Shown here: piece after piece, positions 16,132 to 25,797 of the stretch
Numbering within the stretch: the first letter of the stretch is position 1
Layout of the letters: every line of letters begins with the position of its first letter
Assembly: GCA_903952205.1 (NCBI GenBank)
Contig: CAJBEZ010000074.1
Location: forward strand, 10,001-47,116
DNA from: an uncultured Desulfomonile sp.
Lineage (GTDB): Bacteria; Desulfobacterota; Desulfomonilia; Desulfomonilales; Desulfomonilaceae
Direction of reading: 5' to 3'
Length of the DNA: 37,116 nt
Translations under genes and position numbers: made by a program
Notes under the pieces: generated by a model
The model's input: the letters and a program-made list of their open reading frames with translations, nothing else
Told to the model about the DNA's origin: nothing
Databases searched by the model: none

Positions 16132-16488
16132 ATGGTTAAAAAGTTAGCGATTCTCGGTTTCATCCTGGTCGCCGTTGCATCGGCGGGTGTGGTGTGGGCC
16201 GAGACATTTGCGGGCGCAGTCGCAGCGCCAGAGCCCATGATTATGCCGGCTTCGGCTCCTGCTTGCGGCGTGGGTGGCTGTCCACCTCCTCCGGTTCCCA
16301 AAGTGGTGAAAGCCCAGAAACCGAAGAAGCTGACAACATCCATCCAGGTTAAAATGCAGTATCCGGCTCCTCAAATGCCGGTGTGCGCTCCCGTTAGCTG
16401 CGGGCCACCCCCAATCCCTGTGGCCGTGCCAATGTGGAAGTTCATCGTGCCTTGGCCGCCGTTCGTATACTATCTGCCGGTTGAATAA
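16132..16488 (+). CDS. Second secreted Cys/Pro-rich protein, unknown function
   Basis: 118 residues from ATG 16132. The start is set by GAAAGGAGG about 10 nt upstream; in-frame codons further up lack a site. Signal peptide is MVKKLAILGFILVAVASAG with cleavage near VWA-ET. The mature part has CGVGGCPPPPVP, a basic stretch KVVKAQKPKKL, then PVCAPVSCGPPPIPV and an aromatic tail WKFIVPWPPFVYYLP. It shares the CGPP-type motif, composition and translation leader with the gene at 15568, so the two look like diverged paralogs. The unit ends in a strong terminator. Confidence 0.78.
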   Translation: MVKKLAILGFILVAVASAGVVWAETFAGAVAAPEPMIMPASAPACGVGGCPPPPVPKVVKAQKPKKLTTSIQVKMQYPAPQMPVCAPVSCGPPPIPVAVPMWKFIVPWPPFVYYLPVE

Positions 16489-16508
16489 TATAGGGCAGAT
16501 CCAAAACT

Positions 16509-16547
16509 GAAACAAAAAGCCCCCTCAAAAAGGGGGCTTTTTGTTTC
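16509..16547. terminator. Very strong, bidirectional-type terminator directly before hisA
   Basis: GAAACAAAAAGCCCCCT (16509-16525), loop CAAAA, and AGGGGGCTTTTTGTTTC (16531-16547) form a perfect 17-bp stem with an A-tract on one side and a T-tract on the other. It ends the secreted gene pair. It finishes only 13 nt before the hisA start codon. Confidence 0.93.
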
Positions 16548-16560
16548 CCAACGAAAATCA

Positions 16561-17283
16561 ATGATAATAATTCCTGCTATTGATCTCAAAAATGGTAAAT
16601 GTGTCCGCCTTAAACAGGGGCGCATGGATTCATCCACAACCTTTAACGAAAACCCGGTCGATCAGGCTATGAAGTGGCAGGATATGGGGGCTAAGATAAT
16701 CCACATAGTTGATCTCGATGGATCAATTGGCGGTCTCCCCAAAAACCTTTCTCTAATTCGGTCCATGGTCACATCTATTAACGTGCCGGTTGAACTGGGG
16801 GGTGGAATAAGAAATCTCGCAACAGTTCAGATGTATTTGGATGCCGGAGTAAACACGGTCATTCTAGGTACCATCGCTGCCAAGAACGCGGAACTCACTG
16901 CAGAAATTCTTTCAAAGTTTAAAGAAAATGTAGCCATTGGAATTGACGCAAAAGGAGGGAAAGTGGCTGTAGAAGGATGGACCGAAGCCACCTCTCTGGA
17001 TGCCGGTGAACTGGGACTTTATTATGATCCATTTAATCCTGCGGCCTTTATTTTTACTGACATAGAACGTGACGGCATGATGAACGGGCCAAGTTTCTTG
17101 CCTACTCGTGATTTTGCCAGAATTCTCAAAACATCTGTCATTCTCTCAGGCGGTGTAACAACAATTAGTGATGTCGAGAATGCCTTGGAGCTTGAAAAAG
17201 ATGGAGTTACGGGTATTATAATCGGCAGGGCGCTTTACGAGGGCTCTATAGATCTCAAAGAAGCGATTGCGTTAACAGAGTGA
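16561..17283 (+). CDS. hisA: 1-(5-phosphoribosyl)-5-[(5-phosphoribosylamino)methylideneamino]imidazole-4-carboxamide isomerase
   Basis: 240 residues, standard length. It catalyses the Amadori isomerisation of ProFAR to PRFAR in histidine synthesis. The (beta/alpha)8 barrel shows catalytic D8 in [14 protein letters not shown] and D129 in [14 protein letters not shown], with phosphate loops GGGIRN and SGGVTT. The N-terminus MIIIPAIDL fixes the start at 16561, yet no Shine-Dalgarno is visible and a terminator ends 13 nt upstream, which is unusual. hisF follows after 4 nt. Confidence 0.97.
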   Translation: MIIIPAIDLKNGKCVRLKQGRMDSSTTFNENPVDQAMKWQDMGAKIIHIVDLDGSIGGLPKNLSLIRSMVTSINVPVELGGGIRNLATVQMYLDAGVNTVILGTIAAKNAELTAEILSKFKENVAIGIDAKGGKVAVEGWTEATSLDAGELGLYYDPFNPAAFIFTDIERDGMMNGPSFLPTRDFARILKTSVILSGGVTTISDVENALELEKDGVTGIIIGRALYEGSIDLKEAIALTE

Positions 17284-17287
17284 ATCG

Positions 17288-18052
17288 ATGCTGGCAAAAC
17301 GAATAATCCCATGCCTCGATGTTAATCAGGGCAGAGTCGTAAAAGGTGTAAACTTTGTGGACCTTAGAGATGCGGGAGATCCGGTTGAGAATGCGCGATT
17401 TTACGACGAAGAGGGCGCAGATGAACTAGTTTTTCTGGACATAACAGCTTCACACGAGAAACGGGACATCATTTTAGACGTTGTGGCCAGAACGGCGGAC
17501 CAGGTTTTTATGCCGCTAACCGTAGGGGGTGGTGTAAGAACGACGAAGGACATAAGGAGACTTCTGAACGCAGGCGCTGATAAAGTCTCTCTAAATACCG
17601 CCGCTGTGAACGATCCTGACATCATTCGAGAGTCGTCGCTAATGTTTGGTAGTCAATGCATAGTTGTTGCGATTGACGCGAAGAAGACAGGAAATACTCC
17701 GTCGGGATTCGAAATATCTATCCATGGCGGACGGACCATGACGGGAATTGACCTAATCCAATGGGCGCTAAAGGTCGAGGATTTCGGAGCAGGAGAGATC
17801 CTGCTGACAAGTATGGACGCTGATGGAACAAAAGAGGGTTACGACATCCCTATGACCAAGGCGGTAACCAGTACGGTCGGAATTCCTGTAATCGCCTCGG
17901 GAGGCGCCGGATCGGCCGAGCACCTCCGGGACGCCATCACCAACGGAGGGGCTGACGCTGCGCTGGCAGCTTCTATATTCCATTTTCGTGAAATCCCCAT
18001 TATGGAACTGAAAAAGTACCTGGCAAGTCAAGGGGTTCCTGTTCGCTTGTGA
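17288..18052 (+). CDS. hisF: Imidazole glycerol phosphate synthase subunit HisF
   Basis: 254 residues. With HisH glutaminase it turns PRFAR and ammonia into imidazole glycerol phosphate and AICAR. Barrel landmarks are D11 in [19 protein letters not shown]130 in [14 protein letters not shown] and ASGGAGS phosphate-binding loops. It starts 4 nt after hisA, so the two are cotranscribed. hisH and the other his genes are not in the window, so the histidine pathway is split across the genome. Confidence 0.97.
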   Translation: MLAKRIIPCLDVNQGRVVKGVNFVDLRDAGDPVENARFYDEEGADELVFLDITASHEKRDIILDVVARTADQVFMPLTVGGGVRTTKDIRRLLNAGADKVSLNTAAVNDPDIIRESSLMFGSQCIVVAIDAKKTGNTPSGFEISIHGGRTMTGIDLIQWALKVEDFGAGEILLTSMDADGTKEGYDIPMTKAVTSTVGIPVIASGGAGSAEHLRDAITNGGADAALAASIFHFREIPIMELKKYLASQGVPVRL

Positions 18053-18179
18053 CCGAAATGAAAACTGATTTCTCTCTTCGCCTGCTTGATAGGTTTTTAA
18101 CCGTGAAAGGTTTTTAAAGCGCTGCCCTTTTCCTTACCACCTGAATTTGCTAACCCCTGTGCAAAGAATTGAGGAATAG

Positions 18180-20519
18180 ATGTCGGATGTCGTCAATGAC
18201 AGCATGATAGCGCTGGAATTACCCGCCGTTTTGGATGAAGTGGCTGTTTTTGCTCAGTCCATGTCCGGTAAGCTTAGTGTTAAGCGTTCCAAACCGGAAA
18301 CAGACGCATCACTCATTAAGGACCATTTGGATCTTACCCGTGAGATGAAGGAAGCCATTTCAATCAGAGGCTTATTTGGGTTTTCAGGACTTGCGCCTTT
18401 AAAGGGTGTTTTCGAACAACTCCGTGGTGTGAGTTATCTGCTGAATGCTGAGGAGTTACTGGCTATCCGAGAAATGCTCAACATGACACATTCAACCAGA
18501 AATGGGATCGAAGATCTTGATGATCGTTTCCAGAAGCTTAAGAATTTTAAAAATCACTTGCATATTATTCCAACACTTAGGGCTACTCTTAAGAAAACAT
18601 TGGATGAACACGGTTCTGTGCGGCCGGACGCAAGCCCGGAATTGACCCGGATTCACAGAGAAATTGTGGGCCAAAGGGGTAAAATTAACAAGCGCCTTGA
18701 TTCCATGATCAAAAACCAGGATCTGGCCAGAGTTGTTCAGGAGGATTATATTACGCTGCGAAATGACAGATACGTCATTCTACTACGGCCTGAATTTAAG
18801 GGTTTGTTAAATGGGATAGTCCATGACCACTCTCGATCCGGGGCCTCAGTCTACGTCGAACCATTTGAGGTGGTTGAGGACAACAATCGAATGGCTTCTT
18901 TAGCCGATGAGGAGCGAGACGCCGTTCTCAAGGTTTATCGCTGGCTCACGGAAGAAATTAGAAATTCCATAGATGAACTAAACGAAAACATTGATACTTT
19001 AACTGAATTGGATTCGTGCCAGGCCAAAGCTGAATACGCCATCCGGATGGATTGCCACGCACCTGAACTGGCGCCGCTCGGATTCCGTATAATGGGGGCC
19101 AGACACCCTTTGCTCTTAGCCGCAAAAGATGCGGATGTAATTCCCATGGACATTATTATGGATTCCGACACCGTTGTTACCATAATCAGCGGTCCCAACA
19201 TGGGGGGAAAGACAGTAGCGCTTAAGATTGCGGGATTATTCCCTTTAATGGCCAGATGCGGTCTGCTGATACCTGCCAAAGAAGGATCTAAGATTCGGGC
19301 GTTTTCTTGCATCATGGTGGATATTGGAGACGAACAGAATATAAGAGGGAAGGTATCATCGTTTTCAGGCCACATCGCTAAAATCAAAGCGATACTGGAA
19401 TTTGCGCAACCTGGGGATCTAGTCTTGCTCGACGAGTTGGGTGGGTTTACGGATCCCGACGAGGGAGCCGCCTTGGCAATGGCGATAGTTGACGAACTCA
19501 GAGCCAATGGCGCCAATGTATTGGTTACAACGCACCTCACTCAATTAAAGGCTTATGCCTTGTCTAAATCCGGCGTAAAAAATGTTAGCGTTGAATTTCA
19601 GCCAATTACGCTAAAACCTACTTTCAAGTTGCTTTACAATCTTCCAGGGGAAAGCCATGCAATTACCACTGCCGAAAGCATGGGGTTGCCTAAAAGTTTG
19701 ATAGAGAAGGCGAGAATTTACGCTGACCACGCCGCGGGAGGCAGCACAGCCCTTATCGCCGGTCTGAGAGAAAAACTCATCGTCCTGGACTTGTTGCGCG
19801 AGGAGAATGAACGCCTCAAAGAGAAACTGAACCAAGAATTAATGGAAACTTCGGAAAAAAGAAAGGAACTCGTGGAGCAATTCAGGAAAGAAGCTTCAGA
19901 TCTTATAAAAAAGGCCGAGCGAGATCTCTCCAGTCTCAGACAGTCGATAAAATCCGGACACATTAATTCAGGAAAGGAAATCCACGAAAAGTTTCATGAG
20001 GTAAAATCCGAAATAGTTGAGAAACTTCAGATTCCTCTAGCCAAGTCACGACAAAACTGGGAAGAGGGTTCTCTGGTGAGCATCCAATCTCTGGGCAAAC
20101 AGGGTGTGATTACCTCAGCGAGAGACCGGGGTAAAGTGGATGTGCTGGTCGGAAAGATCACAGTTCGGGTCAATTCAGACGACTTAATTCTAATTAAAAG
20201 ACCCACTGACAAAAAAAAACCTTCAAAAAATTCTGTTATTGGGGTAGAAAGCCCACTGACCATGGCCACGCCGGGTTGGGAAATCAATGTTATTGGGATG
20301 CGCGTTGATGAGGCCATTCCAGTGGTCGAAAAATCCATAGATAACGCGATCCTTGGCGGATTAACCTCCCTGAGAATAATTCACGGCAAAGGTACCGGTC
20401 GGCTTAGACAGGCAATTGTCGAGTATTTGTCTACTCATGGACTGGTGTTAAATTATCGAAGCGGGCTCCCACAGGAAGGTGGCGCTGGTGCGACGATAGT
20501 GGATTTAAGGCCGGAGTAG
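18180..20519 (+). CDS. mutS2: MutS2 family ATPase with C-terminal Smr domain
   Basis: 779 residues, typical MutS2 length and lacking the mismatch-recognition domain. In Bacillus and Thermus relatives the protein acts on recombination intermediates or on collided ribosomes. Walker A GPNMGGKT is at 338-345 and the Walker B region LVLLDELGGFTDPDEGA at about 414-430 (DE 418-419). A long coiled coil spans about 520-630, and the Smr domain occupies about 703-779 with the HGKGTGRLR signature. Oddities: the usual DELGAGTDP reads DELGGFTDP, and the Smr entry motif LDLRG reads INVIG. Start has GAGGA. The gene runs into dnaG after 4 nt. Confidence 0.95.
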   Translation: MSDVVNDSMIALELPAVLDEVAVFAQSMSGKLSVKRSKPETDASLIKDHLDLTREMKEAISIRGLFGFSGLAPLKGVFEQLRGVSYLLNAEELLAIREMLNMTHSTRNGIEDLDDRFQKLKNFKNHLHIIPTLRATLKKTLDEHGSVRPDASPELTRIHREIVGQRGKINKRLDSMIKNQDLARVVQEDYITLRNDRYVILLRPEFKGLLNGIVHDHSRSGASVYVEPFEVVEDNNRMASLADEERDAVLKVYRWLTEEIRNSIDELNENIDTLTELDSCQAKAEYAIRMDCHAPELAPLGFRIMGARHPLLLAAKDADVIPMDIIMDSDTVVTIISGPNMGGKTVALKIAGLFPLMARCGLLIPAKEGSKIRAFSCIMVDIGDEQNIRGKVSSFSGHIAKIKAILEFAQPGDLVLLDELGGFTDPDEGAALAMAIVDELRANGANVLVTTHLTQLKAYALSKSGVKNVSVEFQPITLKPTFKLLYNLPGESHAITTAESMGLPKSLIEKARIYADHAAGGSTALIAGLREKLIVLDLLREENERLKEKLNQELMETSEKRKELVEQFRKEASDLIKKAERDLSSLRQSIKSGHINSGKEIHEKFHEVKSEIVEKLQIPLAKSRQNWEEGSLVSIQSLGKQGVITSARDRGKVDVLVGKITVRVNSDDLILIKRPTDKKKPSKNSVIGVESPLTMATPGWEINVIGMRVDEAIPVVEKSIDNAILGGLTSLRIIHGKGTGRLRQAIVEYLSTHGLVLNYRSGLPQEGGAGATIVDLRPE

Positions 20520-20523
20520 GGAC

Positions 20524-22284
20524 ATGAGAATTCCGGAATCTAAAATCGCTGAAATCGCTTCTACAGCCGATATTGTTCAGGTCATATCGAGCTACATTGA
20601 GCTAAAGAAGGCGGGGAAGGACTACAGAGGAGTATGTCCGTTTCATGGTGACAAAGATCCTTCTCTGTATGTGTCACCGCAGAAGAACATTTTTCATTGT
20701 TTTGGCTGCGCAGTGGGAGGCAGTGTCTTCAATTTCATAATGCGAATTGAGAACTTGTCTTTTGTAGAGTCTGTAAAGCTACTGGCTCAACGTTATAGCG
20801 TAAGACTTGATTTGGAAAATGGGAATCCAGCTAGGCAAGATTCGAGAGAGAAGCTGTTCAAAATTCTTGAACTAGGGCGTTCCTACTTTGTGCAGAGCTT
20901 AAATAAAGTTCCAGAGGCTACTAATTATCTTCTTGAAAGAGGGATTAGCGGTGAATGGATCAGCCAGCTCGGATTAGGTTTCGCCCCGGACCAATGGGAT
21001 GGCTTGTGTAATCGTCTGTCCGCCCTGGGAGCCCCAATACCGGAAGCTTTGAGCGCAGGGCTCATCCGCAAAAAAGCCGGCGGAGGCTATTATGATTATT
21101 TCCGAAGCCGCATAATGATCCCCATCCGTGGATTGAACGGAGAACTGATAGCCTTTGGGGGAAGAATCTTTGGCGAAGGCGACCCTAAATATCTCAATTC
21201 GCCTGAATCTGAGGTTTTCAAGAAGAAGACCATTTTATTCGGCCTCGAGGCGGCAAAGGATTCCATCAAGAAATCAGGATTCCTCATTCTGGTTGAGGGT
21301 TATTTTGATCAAATCTCACTTCGTATACGCGGAATAGAAAACGTCGCCGCTCCGCTTGGCACATCGCTCACAAGCGAGCATGCCAAGCTGTTAAAACGTT
21401 TTTCGGAACGTGTAATCACTATCTTTGATGGAGACGAAGCGGGAATACGAGCAGTTAAGCGATCCATGCCAATACTGCTGGCTGAGGGTTTTGAACCGCA
21501 ATGTGTCATCCTCCATGAAGACAAAGATCCGGATTCGGCAATTAACAGAATTGGAACGGACGGATTCCAAAGATTGATAGAGTCTTCTTGTTCTATGATT
21601 GATTTTTTTCTGGATCACATTCAGTCGCAGTACGATTTTTCCGGAATATCAGGGCGCAACCAGGCAATCCAAGAATGTGTTCCTTTATTGAGACAGATTG
21701 CCGATTCACCTGAGCGGGATTATCTTATAGAAAGGTTTGCTTCGCGCATCAGGGTCAGGGAAGACCAATTACGTAAGGCTATAAGAAATACCGGAGTTAG
21801 TCAGTTTGTTCAAGGCGGCGCTTCAAGAAAACGCGGCTCGAGTCTTTTCGATTTTCCCGCGGACGAGCGAAATGTTGTTCGGGGGATGATTCTCAGCGGA
21901 GGATTTATCGAGAAGGTTAAGAAAGCGGGAGTTTTGAGTGAGATAGAAAATGCCACTTTATCGCGTTTAGCGAATTCGCTCATAAGGTTCTCAGAAGAAA
22001 GAGGGACCTTTGATTCCCGCAGTTTCTGTATCGCGCTTGAAGAATCAGATCTGGCCGCTCTGGTTGCGAGTTGGCTTCAGCCAACACCTGAAGAAGATGA
22101 TCTTAGGGCTGAAGTGGACGGCGAGATCACAATTAATGAATCAATGGAGCGCCTCAGATCCAAAAAGATCTTACGACGAAAATCCCAAGTTGAAGAGATG
22201 TTAAGAAAATGCGAACCGGGAGATCAGGAATATAATGATCTGGCCCGCGAACTCTTGAATATAGGCCGCCAGTTTAGGCGCTAG
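20524..22284 (+). CDS. dnaG: DNA primase
   Basis: 586 residues. It makes RNA primers at the replication fork. The CHC2 zinc finger is C38-P-F-H41 with C59-F-G-C62. The TOPRIM core has E258 in ILVEGYFDQ and D302-G-D304 in ITIFDGDEAG, with the RNA-polymerase basic motif FGGRIFGEGDPKYLNSPES before it. A helicase-binding C-terminal region (about 430-586) is present but divergent. It overlaps functionally with mutS2 (4-nt gap, ribosome site GGAGTAGGG inside the mutS2 end) and is followed by rpoD, the classic primase-sigma arrangement without rpsU. Confidence 0.97.
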   Translation: MRIPESKIAEIASTADIVQVISSYIELKKAGKDYRGVCPFHGDKDPSLYVSPQKNIFHCFGCAVGGSVFNFIMRIENLSFVESVKLLAQRYSVRLDLENGNPARQDSREKLFKILELGRSYFVQSLNKVPEATNYLLERGISGEWISQLGLGFAPDQWDGLCNRLSALGAPIPEALSAGLIRKKAGGGYYDYFRSRIMIPIRGLNGELIAFGGRIFGEGDPKYLNSPESEVFKKKTILFGLEAAKDSIKKSGFLILVEGYFDQISLRIRGIENVAAPLGTSLTSEHAKLLKRFSERVITIFDGDEAGIRAVKRSMPILLAEGFEPQCVILHEDKDPDSAINRIGTDGFQRLIESSCSMIDFFLDHIQSQYDFSGISGRNQAIQECVPLLRQIADSPERDYLIERFASRIRVREDQLRKAIRNTGVSQFVQGGASRKRGSSLFDFPADERNVVRGMILSGGFIEKVKKAGVLSEIENATLSRLANSLIRFSEERGTFDSRSFCIALEESDLAALVASWLQPTPEEDDLRAEVDGEITINESMERLRSKKILRRKSQVEEMLRKCEPGDQEYNDLARELLNIGRQFRR

Positions 22285-22368
22285 GCATATTTGTGTATTA
22301 ATCAGATTTTCATCTATCAGCGCCAGGAATGTAGGCGCTACGAATTGGTCAAAAGGAGAAAAGGTTTT

Positions 22369-24153
22369 ATGCCTGAAACGAAGTTCAAATCCGAGTTCAA
22401 GGATCTTTTCGATCTGGCCAAAACCAGAAAATATCTTACCTACGACGAAATCAACAAACACATACCCCCTGAAATGGTTGGGGAAGCTCAGATTGACGAA
22501 CTTCTAATGAAGATAGTGACGGAATTCAATGTAGAGCTCGTTCCATTTGACAAGAAAGTTTCGGTCACTGACCCTAAGGCCAGAGACATTGACCTGGAAA
22601 AACCCGACGATGAGGAAGAGGATGACGAAGTTAAGGCGGCCGAACCCGATTCAGTGGTCAGGGGGAACGATCCGGTCAAAATGTATTTACATGAAATGGG
22701 TGGAGTCTCCCTTCTTACGAGGGAGGGCGAAGTAGAAATTGCTAAGAGGATTGAACAGGGAGAACAGCAGGTCTTCAGCGTAATAATAGGCTGTCCAGTG
22801 ACAATCAAAGAAGTTCTTGCTATCGGCGACAAGCTCAGAAAAGGGGCCATCCGTGTTAAGGAGATCATCAGAGGCTTTGAAGATGAAGAAATGCCGGATG
22901 GCGACGACTCTGCCGTTGTTGACAGAATATTAAATTTGATTCAGCAGTTGAAAGACTTGGAAGTTAAGTATCAATCGGTTGTAAACCTCAAGAAAAATCT
23001 TGACCAATCAGCTCAAGCTGAGGAATTTGAAAAGTTTGACATAGAAATTGAAAAGAGACGGTCTGAAGTTATAGCCTGTCTCAAAAATATCAACCTCAAT
23101 AGCAACATGATCGACCATATAGCAGGAAAACTAAAATTCCTGGTTCGTAAGCTGGAAACCGCCAGAGAAGAGCTTAGAGCAGTCGAATATGAACTAAAGA
23201 TGCCCCTCGATAAGGCTCTGGAGAGCATTACCATCTGGAAAACCCTGATTGACGACCGAAAGGGGCTAAAAAAACACACCAACATCTCTCCTCAGAAGAT
23301 AATCGATCTGGAAACAAAAATTCATAACGGTATCCGCAAGATCAATAAACTACAAACAGAAGCGGGTATGGACGATTATCATTTACGAGAAGCTCTAGGT
23401 CGCTGCCGAGAAGGTGAAAGGCTTGCTAGAATTGCGAAGAGCGAACTGGTCCAAGCTAACCTAAGGTTGGTGGTCAGCATAGCCAAAAAATATACAAATC
23501 GTGGTCTACAGTTCCTTGATCTCATTCAAGAAGGCAATATCGGACTCATGAAGGCAGTGGATAAATTTGAATATCAGCGCGGGTACAAATTCAGCACATA
23601 TGCCACATGGTGGATCAGGCAGGCAATTACAAGAGCCATTGCAGATCAGGCGCGCACAATACGAATTCCTGTACACATGATAGAAACCATCAACAAGCTG
23701 ATAAGGACCTCCAGATACCTTGTACAGGAATACGGACGTGAACCTACACCAGAAGAAATAGCTGAAAAAATGGAGTTCCCTCTTGAAAAGGTTCGAAAAG
23801 TCCTGAAAATTGCCAAGGAGCCAATCTCCCTGGAAACGCCTATTGGTGAAGAAGAAGATTCGCATTTAGGTGATTTTATTGAGGACAAGAAAATACTCTC
23901 CCCGTCGGACGCCGTGGTAGGAATGAGTCTCACGGAGCAGACCAGAAAAGTCCTTGCCACGTTGACACCCCGAGAAGAAAAGGTCCTCAGAATGCGTTTT
24001 GGGATTGGAGAACGCGCCGACCACACCCTTGAAGAGGTAGGTCAGGATTTTGATGTGACCAGGGAAAGAATCAGACAAATTGAAGCCAAGGCTTTAAAAA
24101 AATTGAGACACCCCTCACGCAGTAAGAGGTTACGTCCATTTCTGGAAGGATAA
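22369..24153 (+). CDS. rpoD: RNA polymerase primary sigma factor (sigma-70)
   Basis: 594 residues from ATG 22369, chosen for AAAAGGAGAAAAGG just upstream; in-frame codons from 22291 have no site. Region 1.1 is present (about 5-55, [20 protein letters not shown]), an acidic linker follows ([16 protein letters not shown]), region 1.2 is [21 protein letters not shown], and a non-conserved region of roughly 200 residues is helical. Regions 2 to 4 are intact: [19 protein letters not shown] for 2.3/2.4 and [20 protein letters not shown] for 4.2. It directs housekeeping transcription. Confidence 0.98.
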   Translation: MPETKFKSEFKDLFDLAKTRKYLTYDEINKHIPPEMVGEAQIDELLMKIVTEFNVELVPFDKKVSVTDPKARDIDLEKPDDEEEDDEVKAAEPDSVVRGNDPVKMYLHEMGGVSLLTREGEVEIAKRIEQGEQQVFSVIIGCPVTIKEVLAIGDKLRKGAIRVKEIIRGFEDEEMPDGDDSAVVDRILNLIQQLKDLEVKYQSVVNLKKNLDQSAQAEEFEKFDIEIEKRRSEVIACLKNINLNSNMIDHIAGKLKFLVRKLETAREELRAVEYELKMPLDKALESITIWKTLIDDRKGLKKHTNISPQKIIDLETKIHNGIRKINKLQTEAGMDDYHLREALGRCREGERLARIAKSELVQANLRLVVSIAKKYTNRGLQFLDLIQEGNIGLMKAVDKFEYQRGYKFSTYATWWIRQAITRAIADQARTIRIPVHMIETINKLIRTSRYLVQEYGREPTPEEIAEKMEFPLEKVRKVLKIAKEPISLETPIGEEEDSHLGDFIEDKKILSPSDAVVGMSLTEQTRKVLATLTPREEKVLRMRFGIGERADHTLEEVGQDFDVTRERIRQIEAKALKKLRHPSRSKRLRPFLEG

Positions 24154-24182
24154 CGGAGTCTTGTCGTATCCCCGAGATTCCA

Positions 24183-25784
24183 ATGACATGTGTGGCTGGC
24201 CTCCATCTTTGTGAAAGTGCGCATCAACAAATAACCGTCTATGGGAAGTTAGTGTCTGGATCACTCGTAGTCACTGTCCGGTTAGTGTGTGTCGCCACCT
24301 TTCTTGCCCTGCTCACGCTTTTCTTGCCGCTTTTGTCCCGAGCGGAAGCTATAGATCCGACCATTGAGACAAAAGTCCTCAGAGTCTTTACTACCAAGAA
24401 AGCTCCTTATTACCACAAGCCGTGGAAGAGTCCTGATTTTACAAGTGTGAAAGCAAGCGCATTCTTTTTCACGGACAACAAGCTATTCCCAGGGCGCAGA
24501 GGTCTTATCCTCACCAATGCGCATGCCGTTTCGATGGCAGAGAGCATTAGAGTGTCCAATGGCAAGGAAAAAAGACAGTACGACGTTAAGCTGGTTGGGG
24601 TCTGTAATTACGCTGATTTTGCAGTTCTGGAAATGTCAGCGTTGGATATGGATGTTTATGAATCTCTCAATGGTAGAGTGGAGCCTTTGGAGTTCGGGGA
24701 TAGTGATACTCTCAGAGTTGGAGACAAGGTGCAAGGTTGGGGATATCCCCTTGGTGGAGAGAGAATAAGCAAATCTGAACAAGGGGAGATAAGCCGAATA
24801 GAGGTGAAGAGGTACGCTTATTCACACGAACTGTGGTTGATGGTCCAGGCCTCCTTGCAACAAAACCAGGGCAACTCTGGAGGGCCGGTTCTCAAAGATG
24901 GAAAAGTCGTTGGGATGGCTTTTCAAGGGGTTAGGACGGGTGACCGGATCAATTATTTCATCCCCATAAATGTGGTCAGGCACTTGGTTCCACTTATGGC
25001 TGACCAAAAACTCATTCCCACATGGAGATACGCCGTTCAGTTCATGTTTCCACGTTTAAAGGAATATTATCATTTAGATGAAAATCAAGGAGGAGTTCTC
25101 TTAAATTACATTATCCCTGGTGGAGGACCTTACTCGTTTGGGCTTAGGGCTGGGGACATCATTACAGAGATTGATGGATTTGAAATAGATAACTACGGGG
25201 AGATCTATTTCAAACCGTTGATGCAAAAACTTTATTTTTCGGAAATTATAAACAGAAAGAGAGTTGGAGATCCTTTATCGATCAACGTTTTCAGAGATGG
25301 AAAAACAATGAATATTGTGGGTAAAGTGACCGAAGGTTTACCTCGTTTGGTTCCTCAGATCTTTACTATGGCAAATTATTTCATATTCGGTGGGATAGGA
25401 TTTGTTGAATTGACAATGAATTGTATTGAAAACCTTGGGCAATCCGGTGACACGTTCAAGGCTCGATATGCGGAGTCATTTCCAGAATACCCTTACCAAA
25501 AAATAGTAATAATTTCTGAAATATTCCCGGATTACGGACTAATTGATTCTACAGGTTTTATGAACCGAGTGATGCGAGTTGGTGATCAGGGCGTGGTCAA
25601 TATTCAGCAACTCTACGAGACCTTTGAAGATCTTAAATCCAAAGGACAAAAAAGGGTTCTTCTTAAAATCTGGCCGGATCTGACCCTTCCAATCGATTTA
25701 TCCGGCGCAGTAGAACTGGACGCTCATATAAAAGAAAAATATGGGATTCTATACATGAAAACTCCAGGAGGCTTCAACCCTTAG
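24183..25784 (+). CDS. HtrA/Deg-like serine protease with PDZ domain, exported
   Basis: 533 residues. A hydrophobic signal lies at about 28-55 (VCVATFLALLTLFLPLL ending SRAEA). The start is uncertain: ATG 24183 has no clear ribosome site, and GTG codons near 24252 would give a more usual signal peptide. The trypsin-like domain has the triad H114 (LTNAHAV), D145 (NYADFAVLE) and S232 (QGNSGGPV). The YPLGGERISKSEQGEISRIE region resembles Deg9-type proteases. A PDZ domain spans about 295-375 (GGVLLNYIIPGGGP, LRAGDIITEIDG), with a second, weaker PDZ-like stretch after 440. Role: periplasmic quality control (inference). It converges with the hybrid kinase, stops 13 nt apart. Confidence 0.9.
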   Translation: MTCVAGLHLCESAHQQITVYGKLVSGSLVVTVRLVCVATFLALLTLFLPLLSRAEAIDPTIETKVLRVFTTKKAPYYHKPWKSPDFTSVKASAFFFTDNKLFPGRRGLILTNAHAVSMAESIRVSNGKEKRQYDVKLVGVCNYADFAVLEMSALDMDVYESLNGRVEPLEFGDSDTLRVGDKVQGWGYPLGGERISKSEQGEISRIEVKRYAYSHELWLMVQASLQQNQGNSGGPVLKDGKVVGMAFQGVRTGDRINYFIPINVVRHLVPLMADQKLIPTWRYAVQFMFPRLKEYYHLDENQGGVLLNYIIPGGGPYSFGLRAGDIITEIDGFEIDNYGEIYFKPLMQKLYFSEIINRKRVGDPLSINVFRDGKTMNIVGKVTEGLPRLVPQIFTMANYFIFGGIGFVELTMNCIENLGQSGDTFKARYAESFPEYPYQKIVIISEIFPDYGLIDSTGFMNRVMRVGDQGVVNIQQLYETFEDLKSKGQKRVLLKIWPDLTLPIDLSGAVELDAHIKEKYGILYMKTPGGFNP

Positions 25785-25797
25785 ATCTAGATAATCT

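Noticed and set aside
18935-19540. 201-codon minus-strand frame antisense to mutS2
   Set aside because: Ser/Ile-rich low-information product opposite a conserved ATPase domain.
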